A DNA stretch of 64,000 nt from Cupriavidus pauculus (GTDB taxonomy: Bacteria > Pseudomonadota > Gammaproteobacteria > Burkholderiales > Burkholderiaceae). Shown in pieces: positions 41,498 to 49,944 of the stretch; the stretch's first letter is position 1; the number at the start of each line of letters is the position of its first letter. Below the pieces are notes generated by a model. That model saw only the letters and a program-made list of their open reading frames with translations. It searched no databases and was not told where the DNA came from. The stretch spans positions 1-64,000 of the forward strand of contig NZ_BPUO01000003.1 in assembly GCF_022179805.1 (NCBI RefSeq), given 5' to 3'. The position numbers and the translations under genes were made by a program.

Positions 41498-42292
41498 TCA
41501 ACGTACCGGTCGGAAGCGATCCACCGAGAAATCGATGCCGTTGGCGTCCGGAGCCGTGCCCGTCAGCGTAATGGGCCTCGGTCCCGCAACCTGCCCTACG
41601 CCTATCGACCCCGGCCATCCCGCGCCCACCAGCTTGACCTCCACAACAAGCGACGTGGCAAAGGGGCAATTGTCGATGGCGTATTCGACAAACTGCATGC
41701 CGTCGCTGCCTTGTCGCAGTGCGTGGGTTGCGCCCACTGCAACCGGGATCAGCTTTTCGAACGCGAAGCCACCCGGCACCCCCCCCTGTTCCACCCGATT
41801 CGCGGTGATTTCAAAAGCGTTACCCCTGTCCGCCGGCGCGAGCCCTCGCAGGTCACGAATCCCAGCCGGGACGCCAATCACGCCGGAGATTTGCGCGCGA
41901 GCCCGGCGCACATGCGCGACGATCTGATAGCTGAACCGGTGTAGATATGTGTCTTCGCCGAGAATGGCGGCCACGACTCGCAGAATCAATTCGCCACTGG
42001 CTGGATCGAGCTCGAGCTTGCCCTCATCCACGGCGAACAGGAAATTCGTCTCATCATTCTGGATACTTGCCAGCCCGACATTTGTCACCGCCTTGTCGAG
42101 TTGTGCCACGTGCACGCCCAGCCGGACGACGATCTCCTGCTGATTGACCTCTTCATCATGGTTGGTCCGGAACTCCGGGATCGCGATGCCCGACATGATC
42201 AGCAGGCGCTGTGCCGGTTCGCCGAGCAGAACTTCAAATTGCGTCGCCGACGCGACCTGCTTGGGGTCGAGGGCCGAGAGTACGATCGCCAT
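41498..42292 (-). CDS. Uncharacterised protein, first of a related pair
   Basis: 264 residues from the ATG at 42292 (CACGGAG eight bases upstream); a TTG at 42328 is less likely. Not recognised. It is beta-rich, with IAIPEFRTNHDEEVNQQEIVVRLGVHV near the N-terminus and a central FLFAVDEGKLELDPASGELILRVVAA. The second half has NAFEITANRVEQGGVPGG and ends SVDRFRPVR. It forms a two-gene operon with its apparent paralogue at 40879. A 16-base inverted repeat lies 88 bases upstream. Confidence 0.75.
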   Translation of the reverse strand: MAIVLSALDPKQVASATQFEVLLGEPAQRLLIMSGIAIPEFRTNHDEEVNQQEIVVRLGVHVAQLDKAVTNVGLASIQNDETNFLFAVDEGKLELDPASGELILRVVAAILGEDTYLHRFSYQIVAHVRRARAQISGVIGVPAGIRDLRGLAPADRGNAFEITANRVEQGGVPGGFAFEKLIPVAVGATHALRQGSDGMQFVEYAIDNCPFATSLVVEVKLVGAGWPGSIGVGQVAGPRPITLTGTAPDANGIDFSVDRFRPVR

Positions 42293-42379
42293 GCGATGGC
42301 TCCGTGAGCGGTTGTCGGGGTCAAACAAGCCGGAAGGAAAGCCGGGGCCAGCGCTGAGAAGAGAATAAGAAAGCGTCGG

Positions 42380-42395
42380 CGGAATGCAAATTCCG
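42380..42395. promoter_or_regulatory. Perfect inverted repeat upstream of the unknown gene pair
   Basis: CGGAAT-GCAA-ATTCCG, a perfect 6-4-6 inverted repeat ending 88 bases before the ATG at 42292. It is plausible as an operator; it is too short and T-poor to be a good terminator. Confidence 0.45.
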
Positions 42396-42625
42396 AATGG
42401 TTAGCTCAGACGTAAGGCCGATTTACTGACGGCAGACAGCGGCGGCTGTCGTTGCCACGTGTCGAAAGTGCCGGGATAAGGACCCCCACCCAACTGTTGA
42501 CTGGCACTACTCAGACGGGCCATGGACGCCAGATCATCTCGGCTTCCGCCCACCACGCCGCCCACACGCCACCTTCGCTTACCGAACAGTATCTGCAAAT
42601 CCACATTGACCAAGTGTGAATGCGC

Positions 42626-42644
42626 GAATGATAATCACTCCCAT
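42626..42644 (+). promoter_or_regulatory. Fur-box-like iron operator
   Basis: GAATGATAATCACTCCCAT, centred about 39 bases before the receptor start. TGATAATcActcccA matches the 7-1-7 Fur consensus TGATAATnATTATCA at 11 of 14 informative positions; the left half is perfect. Expected for an iron-repressed siderophore receptor. Confidence 0.65.
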
Positions 42645-42673
42645 TCAAATATTACAATGCGTTACACAGGGAA

Positions 42674-44788
42674 ATGAGCCGTTATCTTCACTCGAAATAC
42701 GTTGTCCGGACCCTGGCGGCTTGCCCCGCCCTGCTAGTCAGCCTGGTCCACGGACAAACCGCGACATCCGAACCGCAAACCCTTCCGCCCGTTACCGTCA
42801 GGGCCGATGTCAGCAAGGAACTTGGCGCCGGCTACAACCCGCCCAACGCGGTCAGCGCCACCAAGACCGACGCGCCACTGCGCGACATTCCGCAAACCGT
42901 GAACGTGGTGACCGCCGAGGTCATGCAGGACCAGCACGCCACGTCGATGCAGGACGCGCTCAAGAACGTGCCGGGCGTGAGCTTTTCTACCGGTGACGGC
43001 CAGCGCGACCAGGTATCGATCCGTGGCTTCTCCGCCATTGCCGACCAGTTCGTCGACGGCATCCGCGACGACGCGCTCTACTTCCGCGATCTGTCGAACG
43101 TGGATCGCATCGAAGTGATCAAGGGCCCGGCCGCCGTGCTGTACGGCCGTGGCTCGTCGGGCGGCCTGATCAACCGCGTGACCAAGAAGCCGGGTATCGA
43201 CGTCACCGACTTTGCGTTGAGCTACGGCATGTGGGCCGACCGCCGCGTCGAGGGCGACGTGGGCCGCGTGTTTGGCGATGGCGCCGCAGCGTTCCGCATC
43301 ACGGCCGCGCACGAAGAGGCCAACAGCTACCGCTCGCAGCAGTTCCTGAACCGCACGGCCGTGGCGCCGTCGCTGGAACTGCGCATCGCGCCGCAGACCA
43401 CGGTGCTGCTGCAGGCCGACTACCTGGAAGACCGCCGCGTCACGGACTTCGGCATTCCCGCGTACAAGGGCCGCCCGGTGGCCGTCGACCCGTCCACCTA
43501 CTACGGCGCCGCCAACGCACGCGACGCCGACTACAGCCAGAGCCGCGTGTATTCGGGCACGGCCACGGTCAATCACCGGTTCAACGAGAACTGGTCGATC
43601 CGCAATGCCACGCGCTACTACCACTACTCGCTGGACCGCAACAACACGCTGCCCGGCACGGTGAACGAGTCGGCGCTGACGGTGAGCCTGAACCGGTCGA
43701 ACGTCTACCGCGAGGAACATGGCTGGTTCAACCAGACCGACCTGATCCAGAAGGCCGAATTCCTCGGCATGAAGCACGAACTGCTTTACGGCGTGGAAGT
43801 GGGTCAGCAGAACAAGGACCTGGTGAACTATTCGCGCAACAACATCGCCACGGTCGACCTGTTCAATCCGGTGCTGCCCACGCTGCCGCGCCTGCTGGGC
43901 GGCACGCCGGGCACCAGCAACCTGGGCATCTTCAAGACGCTGGGCATCTACACGCAGGACATGGTGCAGTTCAGCGAACAGTGGAAGGCGCTGGTGGGCA
44001 TCCGCTACGACCGCTTCGAACAGGAAACGATCCAGCGCGTTGCCGGGCAGCAGAACCTGTCGCGCACCGACAATAACTGGAGCCCGCGCGCCGGCCTGGT
44101 GTGGCAGCCGTCGAAGCAGCAGTCGTACTACGTATCGTGGAGCCGCTCGTTCCAGCCGTCCGGCGAAGCGTTCTCGATCGCGGCGAGCAATGCCCAGTTG
44201 GCGCCGGAATCCACACGCAACACCGAAGTCGGCGCCAAGTACGACTGGCTCGATGGCAAGGCGACGACCACCGTCTCGCTGTTCCGTATCGAACGCACCA
44301 ACATCAAGACGACCAACCCGGCCGCCCCGACCGTGCTGATCCCGATCGGCGAACAACGCACCGATGGCCTGGAACTGAGCGGCGCGGCAGAGCTGGGCGG
44401 CGGCTGGCGCATGCTGGCCGGCTATGCCTACCTGGATGCCAAGGTCACGAAGTCCACCCCGGCGCTGCAAGGCAAGCAGGCCACGCTGACGCCGCGCCAT
44501 TCGGGCAATTTCTGGCTGACCAAGGACCTGGGCCATGGCTTTGGCCTGGGTGGTGGCCTGAACCTGGTGGGTGCACGCCAGGCCGACCCGGCCAACACCG
44601 TGACGCTGCCCGGCTACGTCACCGCCGACATGGTGGCCTGGTATCGCCGTGGCAAGTTCGAGGCGCAGCTCAACGTGTACAACCTGTTCAATCAGGGGTA
44701 TATCGTGTCTGGCCACGGATCGAGCCCGAACCTCAACATGCCCGGCGCACCGCGCAGCGTGATGGGGACGATCCGGTATCGGATGTAA
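42674..44788 (+). CDS. TonB-dependent ferric-siderophore receptor
   Basis: 704 residues with a signal segment (TLAACPALLVSLVHGQ), a TonB-box-like LPPVTVRAD, a plug with TDAPLRDIPQTVNVV, MQDALKNVPGVSFS, QVSIRGFS and VDRIEVIKGPAAVLYGRGSSGGLIN, and a barrel ending MGTIRYRM. It belongs with Fiu/FhuE-type catecholate or hydroxamate receptors. The upstream Fur-like box supports iron control, in contrast to the riboswitch-controlled receptor at 2181. The last residue is Met rather than the usual aromatic. The convergent FMN reductase might release iron from an imported chelate, which is speculation. Confidence 0.92.
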   Translation: MSRYLHSKYVVRTLAACPALLVSLVHGQTATSEPQTLPPVTVRADVSKELGAGYNPPNAVSATKTDAPLRDIPQTVNVVTAEVMQDQHATSMQDALKNVPGVSFSTGDGQRDQVSIRGFSAIADQFVDGIRDDALYFRDLSNVDRIEVIKGPAAVLYGRGSSGGLINRVTKKPGIDVTDFALSYGMWADRRVEGDVGRVFGDGAAAFRITAAHEEANSYRSQQFLNRTAVAPSLELRIAPQTTVLLQADYLEDRRVTDFGIPAYKGRPVAVDPSTYYGAANARDADYSQSRVYSGTATVNHRFNENWSIRNATRYYHYSLDRNNTLPGTVNESALTVSLNRSNVYREEHGWFNQTDLIQKAEFLGMKHELLYGVEVGQQNKDLVNYSRNNIATVDLFNPVLPTLPRLLGGTPGTSNLGIFKTLGIYTQDMVQFSEQWKALVGIRYDRFEQETIQRVAGQQNLSRTDNNWSPRAGLVWQPSKQQSYYVSWSRSFQPSGEAFSIAASNAQLAPESTRNTEVGAKYDWLDGKATTTVSLFRIERTNIKTTNPAAPTVLIPIGEQRTDGLELSGAAELGGGWRMLAGYAYLDAKVTKSTPALQGKQATLTPRHSGNFWLTKDLGHGFGLGGGLNLVGARQADPANTVTLPGYVTADMVAWYRRGKFEAQLNVYNLFNQGYIVSGHGSSPNLNMPGAPRSVMGTIRYRM

Positions 44789-44799
44789 GCAGGCAGTAC

Positions 44800-44843
44800 C
44801 GTGGGTGACACCGGGCGCCTTGGGCGCCGGCGTGCCACCCACG
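44800..44843. terminator. Bidirectional hairpin terminator
   Basis: CGTGGGTGACACCGGGCGCC at 44800-44819 pairs with GGCGCCGGCGTGCCACCCACG at 44823-44843, with one bulge and a TTG loop. It lies between the receptor stop and the convergent FMN reductase stop. Confidence 0.75.
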
Positions 44844-44848
44844 TTGCA

Positions 44849-45430
44849 TCAACCCGCTGTGTGCCGGGTGGCCGTGCGATTCAGCGCGACGCCCACCTGG
44901 ATCACGGCCTTCTCGGCGCCCTTGTCATTGAGCCGCCCTTCCGCGTCAAACGCCTGATGGGCCAGACCCAGCGCGAAAGACTCGGGAATCACCAGCACGC
45001 CAAGCTTGTCCAGCACCGTGCGCATGCCCATCTGCGAACGCAATCCACCCAGCGGCCCCGGCGACGCCGACACCATCGCGGCCACCTTGCCCGCGAACAG
45101 CGCCACCCCCGACGTGCCGTCCGGCTGCGGACGGCTCACCCAGTCAAGCGCGTTCTTCAGCGCAGCGGTATAGCCGCCGTTGTACTCGGGCGTGGCGATC
45201 AGCAACGCGTCGTGCCGGGCAAACTCCTGCTGCAGACGCAGCGCCTCGGCCGGCAAGCCATGCTCGGCCTCGAGGTCACCGTCATAGAGCGGCAGGGCAA
45301 AGTCCGCCAGCCGGATCGACGTCACGGTCGCGCCCGCATCGCGAGCGCCATGGGCGGCAAGGTCCAGCAGCTTCTGGTTCAGCGATTCGCGACGCGAACT
45401 TCCGCTTACGGCAAGGATTCGAATACTCAC
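44849..45430 (-). CDS. NADPH-dependent FMN reductase
   Basis: 193 residues of the flavodoxin-like FMN_red family (ChrR/SsuE/YieF type), starting at a GTG at 45430 after AGGAGACCCT. The FMN phosphate loop is GSSRRESLNQKL, the ring-binding strand TPEYNGGYTAALKNALDW, and the third loop SASPGPLGGLRSQMGM. It reduces FMN, quinones or metal oxyanions with NAD(P)H in the cytoplasm. Monocistronic and convergent with the siderophore receptor. Confidence 0.92.
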   Translation of the reverse strand: MSIRILAVSGSSRRESLNQKLLDLAAHGARDAGATVTSIRLADFALPLYDGDLEAEHGLPAEALRLQQEFARHDALLIATPEYNGGYTAALKNALDWVSRPQPDGTSGVALFAGKVAAMVSASPGPLGGLRSQMGMRTVLDKLGVLVIPESFALGLAHQAFDAEGRLNDKGAEKAVIQVGVALNRTATRHTAG

Positions 45431-45975
45431 AGGGTCTCCTGAAGGACGATGTTGGCAAACAGTGGTGGAAGGGAATGCCCCTTGCCTCGCATGGTGCCGT
45501 CATCGGCGCGTCCCGGGTAGCCATCCCCCCATCCGCGCTGCACGAGGTGGTTCGATCGCTATAGAAGCGTGCGAATTGGCAATGCCCGACAGCCCCCGTG
45601 CCGACATCCTGTAAAAGAATTCACTGCGCGCGAAGAAGACGTTTAATACGCTTCCGCCCCCGAAGATCAAGCGACCGCAAGTGATCGAAGGTACGCGCAT
45701 CCGCCAGCACTGCCAACAATCCCAAACCACGCGCCAGGCCTTGATCCGCTTCGGATTTGTGCTCGCAGCCTGCCAGAATGTCGGCCGTGGTGCGCCCCCG
45801 CCACGCAACCCGATGCGGCCGGCATCGCCCGATCATCGATTCGCGGCACCCAGGCAAGCAGTGTCCGCCATCGCTGCCTCCTCTCATTCGGTGATAACAA
45901 TTTCCGTCGAGAGCGCCTAATGTAGTTCGCGAACCTCTTCCATTATTTCAGCGACCTGCCTGAAGGGAGTCCGTC
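45431..45975. other. Intergenic region without a convincing gene (545 bases)
   Basis: Several short open frames exist on both strands (45500-45900) but none has a ribosome-binding site, a recognisable product or a stable frame. Two overlapping minus-strand frames between 45621 and 45900 could be a decayed small gene. The 40 bases before the lipoprotein gene are comparatively AT-rich and probably hold its promoter. Confidence 0.55.
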
Positions 45976-46806
45976 ATGGTGCGCTTAGCCGTCCTGAGCC
46001 TGATTGCAGTCACCGTTGCGGCATGTAGCAATGCGCCGCCGAAAACTACCCCCGACCAGTCCAAGGCACCGCCTGCCGCCATGACGCCAGCCACGGCGGC
46101 AGCGTCATCGCCTGGGGCGGCGCCGCCGCCCGCCGCCAACGCGGTAGACCCGGCCACCGTGCAGGCGCTGCGCGACATGGGCACCTACCTGCAATCGCTC
46201 AAGCAGTTCGAGGTGATGGTGAACCTGTCCGGCGAACGCGTGCTGGCCGATGGCCAGAAGCTCACGCACACGGCCACGTCCAAGCTCGTTGTGCAGCGGC
46301 CGAACAAACTGCGCGCGGACATGCGCAGCGCCCGCTCGGCACGTGACCTGATCTACGACGGCAAGACCGTGGTGCTCTACCAGCCCGAGGAGAAGTACTA
46401 CTCCACGGCGCCGTTCACCGACAACCTGGGACAACTGGTGGGGCGGCTGCGCGAGCGCTTTGGCATCGAGATTCCCATGGCGGACCTGTTCCTCTGGGGC
46501 ACCGATCATGCGCCGCTCGACAACATGACGTCGGCCATGAACGCCGGTCAGGACTTCGTCGACAACACGCTGTGCAATCACTACGCCTTCCGGCAAGGCG
46601 ACATCGACTGGCAGATCTGGGTGGAGGCCGGCTCGCGCCCGCTGCCGCGCAAGCTGGTGATCACCAACCGGACCGACGACGCGCGGCCGCAGTCGATCTC
46701 GCTGATGCGCTGGAACCTGAGTCCGAAGCTGTCGGAGTCGCTGTTCACGTTCAAGCCGCCACAGGGCGCCAAAGTGGCAGAGTTCGTTCCCCTGAAGACC
46801 AAGTAG
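45976..46806 (+). CDS. DUF2092 periplasmic lipoprotein
   Basis: 276 residues from the ATG at 45976. A lipoprotein signal MVRLAVLSLIAVTVAACSN puts the lipobox Cys at about 17. A Pro/Ala/Thr linker follows to about residue 55. The body is DUF2092: LRDMGTYLQSLKQFEVMVNLSGERVLADGQKL, TSKLVVQRPNKLRADM, YDGKTVVLYQPEEKYYS and a two-Cys-free C-terminal beta region. The fold is probably LolA/LolB-like, able to hold lipids, but activity is not known. It is followed 13 bases later by a Gly-rich exported protein, a recurrent pairing. Confidence 0.85.
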   Translation: MVRLAVLSLIAVTVAACSNAPPKTTPDQSKAPPAAMTPATAAASSPGAAPPPAANAVDPATVQALRDMGTYLQSLKQFEVMVNLSGERVLADGQKLTHTATSKLVVQRPNKLRADMRSARSARDLIYDGKTVVLYQPEEKYYSTAPFTDNLGQLVGRLRERFGIEIPMADLFLWGTDHAPLDNMTSAMNAGQDFVDNTLCNHYAFRQGDIDWQIWVEAGSRPLPRKLVITNRTDDARPQSISLMRWNLSPKLSESLFTFKPPQGAKVAEFVPLKTK

Positions 46807-46819
46807 AAGGAGCGTCATC

Positions 46820-47371
46820 ATGAGACATACTCTCGCGCGGCATTGTGCGGCATGGATGGTGGCCCTCTTCTTGTGCGCCGTGAGCTGGTCACCGCTGGCG
46901 GATGCACGGCCCGGCGGCGGCGGTGGACACGGTGGAGGGGGTGGACACGGCGGTGGCGGTGGTGGCGGACAGCGCGCCGCTGCACATGCCGGCGGCGGTG
47001 GAGGCGGTGGCCGGCAAGTCAACAACACGCGGGCCGATGCGCGGACCAACAATGTCCGCAGCACCAGCGTCAACAGCGTCAACTCCAACCGGAACGTCAA
47101 CGTCAATTCGAACCGCAACGTCAACGTGAACGTGGACAACGGCGGGTGCTGCCATGGCGGATGGGACAACGACTACCACCCGGTTGCCACAGCGGCAGCC
47201 GTGACGGCCACGGTGGCCGTGACCTCGGCCGTCGTGGGATCCATCGTGCGATCGGTGCCGCCGACGGGCTGCGCGCCGGTCAACTACGGGGGCATGATCT
47301 ACCAGCAATGCGGCAGCACCTGGTACCAGCCGCAGGGTTCGCAGTACGTCGTGGTCAACGCACCGTACTGA
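46820..47371 (+). CDS. Gly/His/Asn-rich exported protein of unknown function
   Basis: 183 residues with AGAAGGAGCGTCATC before the ATG. The Sec signal ends near PLADA. It continues as Gly-Gly-Gly-His repeats (residues about 30-65), a Val-Asn/Ser-Asn repeat block (NRNVNVNSNRNVNVNV, about 90-106), a short hydrophobic Ala/Val segment (VTATVAVTSAVVGSIV) and a C-terminal Cys-containing domain GCAPVNYGGMIYQQCGSTWYQPQG. The low-complexity repeats suggest surface or matrix placement. The terminal two-Cys domain resembles those in many small proteobacterial exported proteins. Partner of the DUF2092 lipoprotein. Confidence 0.82.
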   Translation: MRHTLARHCAAWMVALFLCAVSWSPLADARPGGGGGHGGGGGHGGGGGGGQRAAAHAGGGGGGGRQVNNTRADARTNNVRSTSVNSVNSNRNVNVNSNRNVNVNVDNGGCCHGGWDNDYHPVATAAAVTATVAVTSAVVGSIVRSVPPTGCAPVNYGGMIYQQCGSTWYQPQGSQYVVVNAPY

Positions 47372-47801
47372 CGGACAACCCACTGCACTCTCCATGCTCT
47401 GAGGGACATCTCCCGCGCGTCAGCAAGCACGTGCGGGGAGCCTTCTAGTCGCACACCCTTTTCGATGATGTTCGAACTCCCGATTGAGGCCGGTTTGGCG
47501 GGATCGGATACGCTGTCCGCGCCCGTCTCCATCCGACCGACGAAGCGACCAATAAAGCCCCCGCCGAGACATGCTCGCAGTGAAGACGTACCGCGTGTGC
47601 CTGTTCCAGCGCGCGAATCGCCAGTGTCACCGTGGGCCCGTCGTACCCACGCTTGACGCGGCCCCGGCTCCCGCCAAATACCCGCCGAACACCCTTCCTG
47701 TCACTTCGCGCAGATAGAAAAATCTGCCCCCTAGGGTAAATACCAATCACGCCCCGCTTGGCTTACGGCGGCGTCCTCCCTATCATTTATCACATGATCA
47801 C
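47372..47801. other. Intergenic region (430 bases), no gene seen
   Basis: Open frames here are not supported by start signals or homology that I can recognise. The last 60 bases before the palindrome are AT-rich (TATCATTTATCACATGATCA) and likely contain the operon promoter. Confidence 0.6.
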
Positions 47802-47815
47802 TTATCGATCGATAA
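47802..47815. promoter_or_regulatory. Perfect 14-bp palindrome, putative TetR operator 1
   Basis: TTATCGATCGATAA, a perfect palindrome 16 bases before the first start codon of the operon and overlapping the promoter-proximal leader. A degenerate copy (TTATCGGGCGATTG) precedes the tetR-type gene at the operon's end. Confidence 0.7.
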
Positions 47816-47831
47816 TCATCAGGAGGCAAAC

Positions 47832-48311
47832 ATGGGACTGACGAAACTGGCCCACTATTCGATCCGCACCAACGACCTCGAACGCTCCTGTGCGTTCTAT
47901 GAACGGGTACTCGGTTTCCGGCGCGGCTACCGGCCGCCCTTCGACTTTCCCGGCGCATGGCTCTACATGGGCGACGACGAGCGCAACTTCGGGACGGTAC
48001 ACATCATCGGCGTCGATCCGAACAATCCGGCCGGGCTCTCGGCATACCTCGGCGACAAGACGCTGGCGCAAACCGGTACCGGAACGATCGACCATATCGC
48101 CTTCCTCGCCACCGGCGTCTCGCAGATGTGGCAGACCCTGCTGGCCGAAGGCATCCCGTGGCGCGACCGCACGGTGCCAAGCCTTGGATTGCACCAGGTG
48201 TTCATCGAAGACCCCTCGGGCGTCACCATCGAGCTCAACTATCCGGCCGAGGAAGTGGCGGGCCTCACCCCGCCCGCGCAAGCCCGGAGCCACGCAGGAG
48301 TGAAAGCATGA
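47832..48311 (+). CDS. VOC-family (glyoxalase/dioxygenase-fold) protein
   Basis: 159 residues with AGGAGGCAAAC before the ATG. Two beta-alpha-beta-beta-beta modules are visible: KLAHYSIRTNDLERSCAFYERVLGF, GTIDHIAFLATGVSQMWQTLLAEG and the closing FIEDPSGVTIELNYP. Metal ligands would be His in LAHYS, His in IDHIA and Glu in IELNY, which fits a lyase, isomerase or extradiol-type metal centre. It overlaps the next gene (ATGA at 48308-48311). In this operon it probably processes the hydroxylase product. Confidence 0.88.
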   Translation: MGLTKLAHYSIRTNDLERSCAFYERVLGFRRGYRPPFDFPGAWLYMGDDERNFGTVHIIGVDPNNPAGLSAYLGDKTLAQTGTGTIDHIAFLATGVSQMWQTLLAEGIPWRDRTVPSLGLHQVFIEDPSGVTIELNYPAEEVAGLTPPAQARSHAGVKA

Positions 48312-49528
48312 CCGCAGCACACGACCCTCGGCGCAAGGCCATCGTCATTGGCGGCTCGGTGGGCGGATTGTTCGCCGCCAACCTGCTGTCGCGCAGCGGC
48401 TGGGACATCGAGATATTCGAGCGCACGCCCGAAGCACTCACGGGACGCGGCGCAGGCATCGTCACGCATCCCGAGCTCTTTGAAGCGTTGACGGCCGCAG
48501 GCGTGGAGGTCGATGAGAGCATCGGTGTGTCGGTCAACACCCGGATCACACTGGCACGGGACGGCAGCGCTATCTCGGAACGGGAGATGCCGCAGACGCT
48601 GACGGGCTGGGGCAAGATGTACGAAGTCCTCGGCAACGCATTCAGCGGGACATATCGCACCGGCGCCCATGTCATGGCCGTTGCCTCGCACGCCGACCAT
48701 GCCGAAGTCACACTCGCCGATGGCTCGACGCATCGCGCCGACATGGTGATTGCCGCCGACGGGTTCCGCTCCGGGGTACGCGAGCAACTGCTGCCCGAAG
48801 CGCGACTCGAATATGCGGGGTACATCGCATGGCGCGGACTTGTCAACGAAGGCGAGCTGACACGGGCCACGCATGCGGCGATCTTCGACAAGTTCGCCTT
48901 CTGCCTGCCGCCGCGCGAGCAGATTCTCGGCTATCCGGTGGCTGGCGAGCACAACAGTACGGTTGCTGGCGAGCGCCGCTTCAACTTCGTCTGGTATCGG
49001 GCGACGTGCGAAGACGAACTCGCGAGCCTGCTGACCGATGCACAAGGCAAATGCTGGTCGACAGGCATCCCTCCCGGAATGATCCGCCCCGACGTGATTG
49101 CCGACATGGAGAGCGCCGCCACCGATCTGCTTGCCCCGCAATTCGCGGAAGTCGTGGCGCGCACCGCACAGCCGCTGTTCCAGCCTATCTACGACCTGAC
49201 GGTTTCGCGGATGTCCTTTGGTCGTATCGCGTTGCTGGGCGATGCGGCGTTCGTTGCGCGTCCGCACTGCGGCATGGGCGTCACGAAAGCCGCTGGCGAT
49301 GCCATGGCGCTCGTCCGCGCGCTGGAAGGTAACGCCACTGTGGAATCTGGCCTCGATGCGTACAGCGCGGCGCGGGTACAGGTGGGCCAGGCGATCGTCG
49401 AGCATGCGCGACACCTGGGCGCCTACATGCAGGCGCAACTGAAGAGCGACGAGGACCGTGCGATGGCCGAGCGCTACCGCACGCCGGAAGCGGTCATGCG
49501 AGATACCGCCGTATCGCGCCGCTTTTAA
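48308..49528 (+). CDS. FAD-dependent aromatic hydroxylase (2,6-dihydroxypyridine 3-hydroxylase-like)
   Basis: 406 residues. The FAD motif is IVIGGSVGGLFAANLLSRSGWDIEIFERTP (about residue 11-40). The family marker GRGAGIVTHPELFEAL, the DG motif VIAADGFRSGVREQ and the second FAD motif GRIALLGDAAFVARPHCGMG follow. This is the group A flavoprotein monooxygenase family. GRGAGIV and the RPH after GDAAF resemble 2,6-dihydroxypyridine 3-hydroxylase and related N-heterocycle hydroxylases. The exact ring substrate is inferred. Translation is coupled to the VOC gene by overlap. Confidence 0.87.
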   Translation: MTAAHDPRRKAIVIGGSVGGLFAANLLSRSGWDIEIFERTPEALTGRGAGIVTHPELFEALTAAGVEVDESIGVSVNTRITLARDGSAISEREMPQTLTGWGKMYEVLGNAFSGTYRTGAHVMAVASHADHAEVTLADGSTHRADMVIAADGFRSGVREQLLPEARLEYAGYIAWRGLVNEGELTRATHAAIFDKFAFCLPPREQILGYPVAGEHNSTVAGERRFNFVWYRATCEDELASLLTDAQGKCWSTGIPPGMIRPDVIADMESAATDLLAPQFAEVVARTAQPLFQPIYDLTVSRMSFGRIALLGDAAFVARPHCGMGVTKAAGDAMALVRALEGNATVESGLDAYSAARVQVGQAIVEHARHLGAYMQAQLKSDEDRAMAERYRTPEAVMRDTAVSRRF

Positions 49529-49566
49529 CTGCTTCCGAGCTTCCGACCAGAAAACAAGGAGACAAC

Positions 49567-49944
49567 ATGCCTCAAGCAGCCCCCCAATCCATTGCGTCCG
49601 GCGTCCACTACGGCGCAGGCGCCGACGATGCGCTTCCGCCTTTTGTTCCCCATCCGATGCTGGCACGCCGGGATTTCCAGACGCTGCACAGCGCCCGTCG
49701 CCGTTTTTCCTGGACACTGACCGCGATCATGCTGCTTGCCTACTTCGGCTTCATCCTGACGCTGGCATTCCGCCCCGACCTGCTGGCCATCCAACTCGTT
49801 TCCGGCCAGCCGATGAGCGTCGGCATTCCGGTCGGCTTCGGCATGTTCGCCTTCACCTTCGCACTGGTGGCCGTCTACGTCTATCGCACCAATACCGTCT
49901 ACGACCGGATGATCGCCAATGTGCGTGATGGAGTGCAATCATGA
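49567..49944 (+). CDS. DUF485 membrane protein (symporter partner)
   Basis: 125 residues with AAGGAGACAAC before the ATG. An N-terminal cytoplasmic stretch ends in the DUF485 signature [21 protein letters not shown]. Two transmembrane helices follow ([18 protein letters not shown] and [17 protein letters not shown]), then a short YDRMI tail. DUF485 proteins (YjcH) are encoded with acetate-type SSS symporters and are thought to associate with them. The stop overlaps the symporter start. Confidence 0.9.
   Translation: MPQAAPQSIASGVHYGAGADDALPPFVPHPMLARRDFQTLHSARRRFSWTLTAIMLLAYFGFILTLAFRPDLLAIQLVSGQPMSVGIPVGFGMFAFTFALVAVYVYRTNTVYDRMIANVRDGVQS

Larger units (their letters stand above)
42293..42673. 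other. Divergent intergenic region (381 bases)
   Basis: No convincing gene. It contains the palindrome at 42380-42395 on the side of the unknown pair and a Fur-like box at 42626-42644 next to the TonB receptor start. I see nothing else. Confidence 0.7.

Noticed and set aside
45500-45920. Small open frames on both strands between the FMN reductase and lipoprotein genes
   Set aside because: No ribosome-binding sites, no recognised domains, mutually overlapping; at most a decayed gene.
47445-47750. 101-codon minus-strand open frame
   Set aside because: No start signals and no recognisable sequence; lies in a spacer that otherwise looks non-coding.
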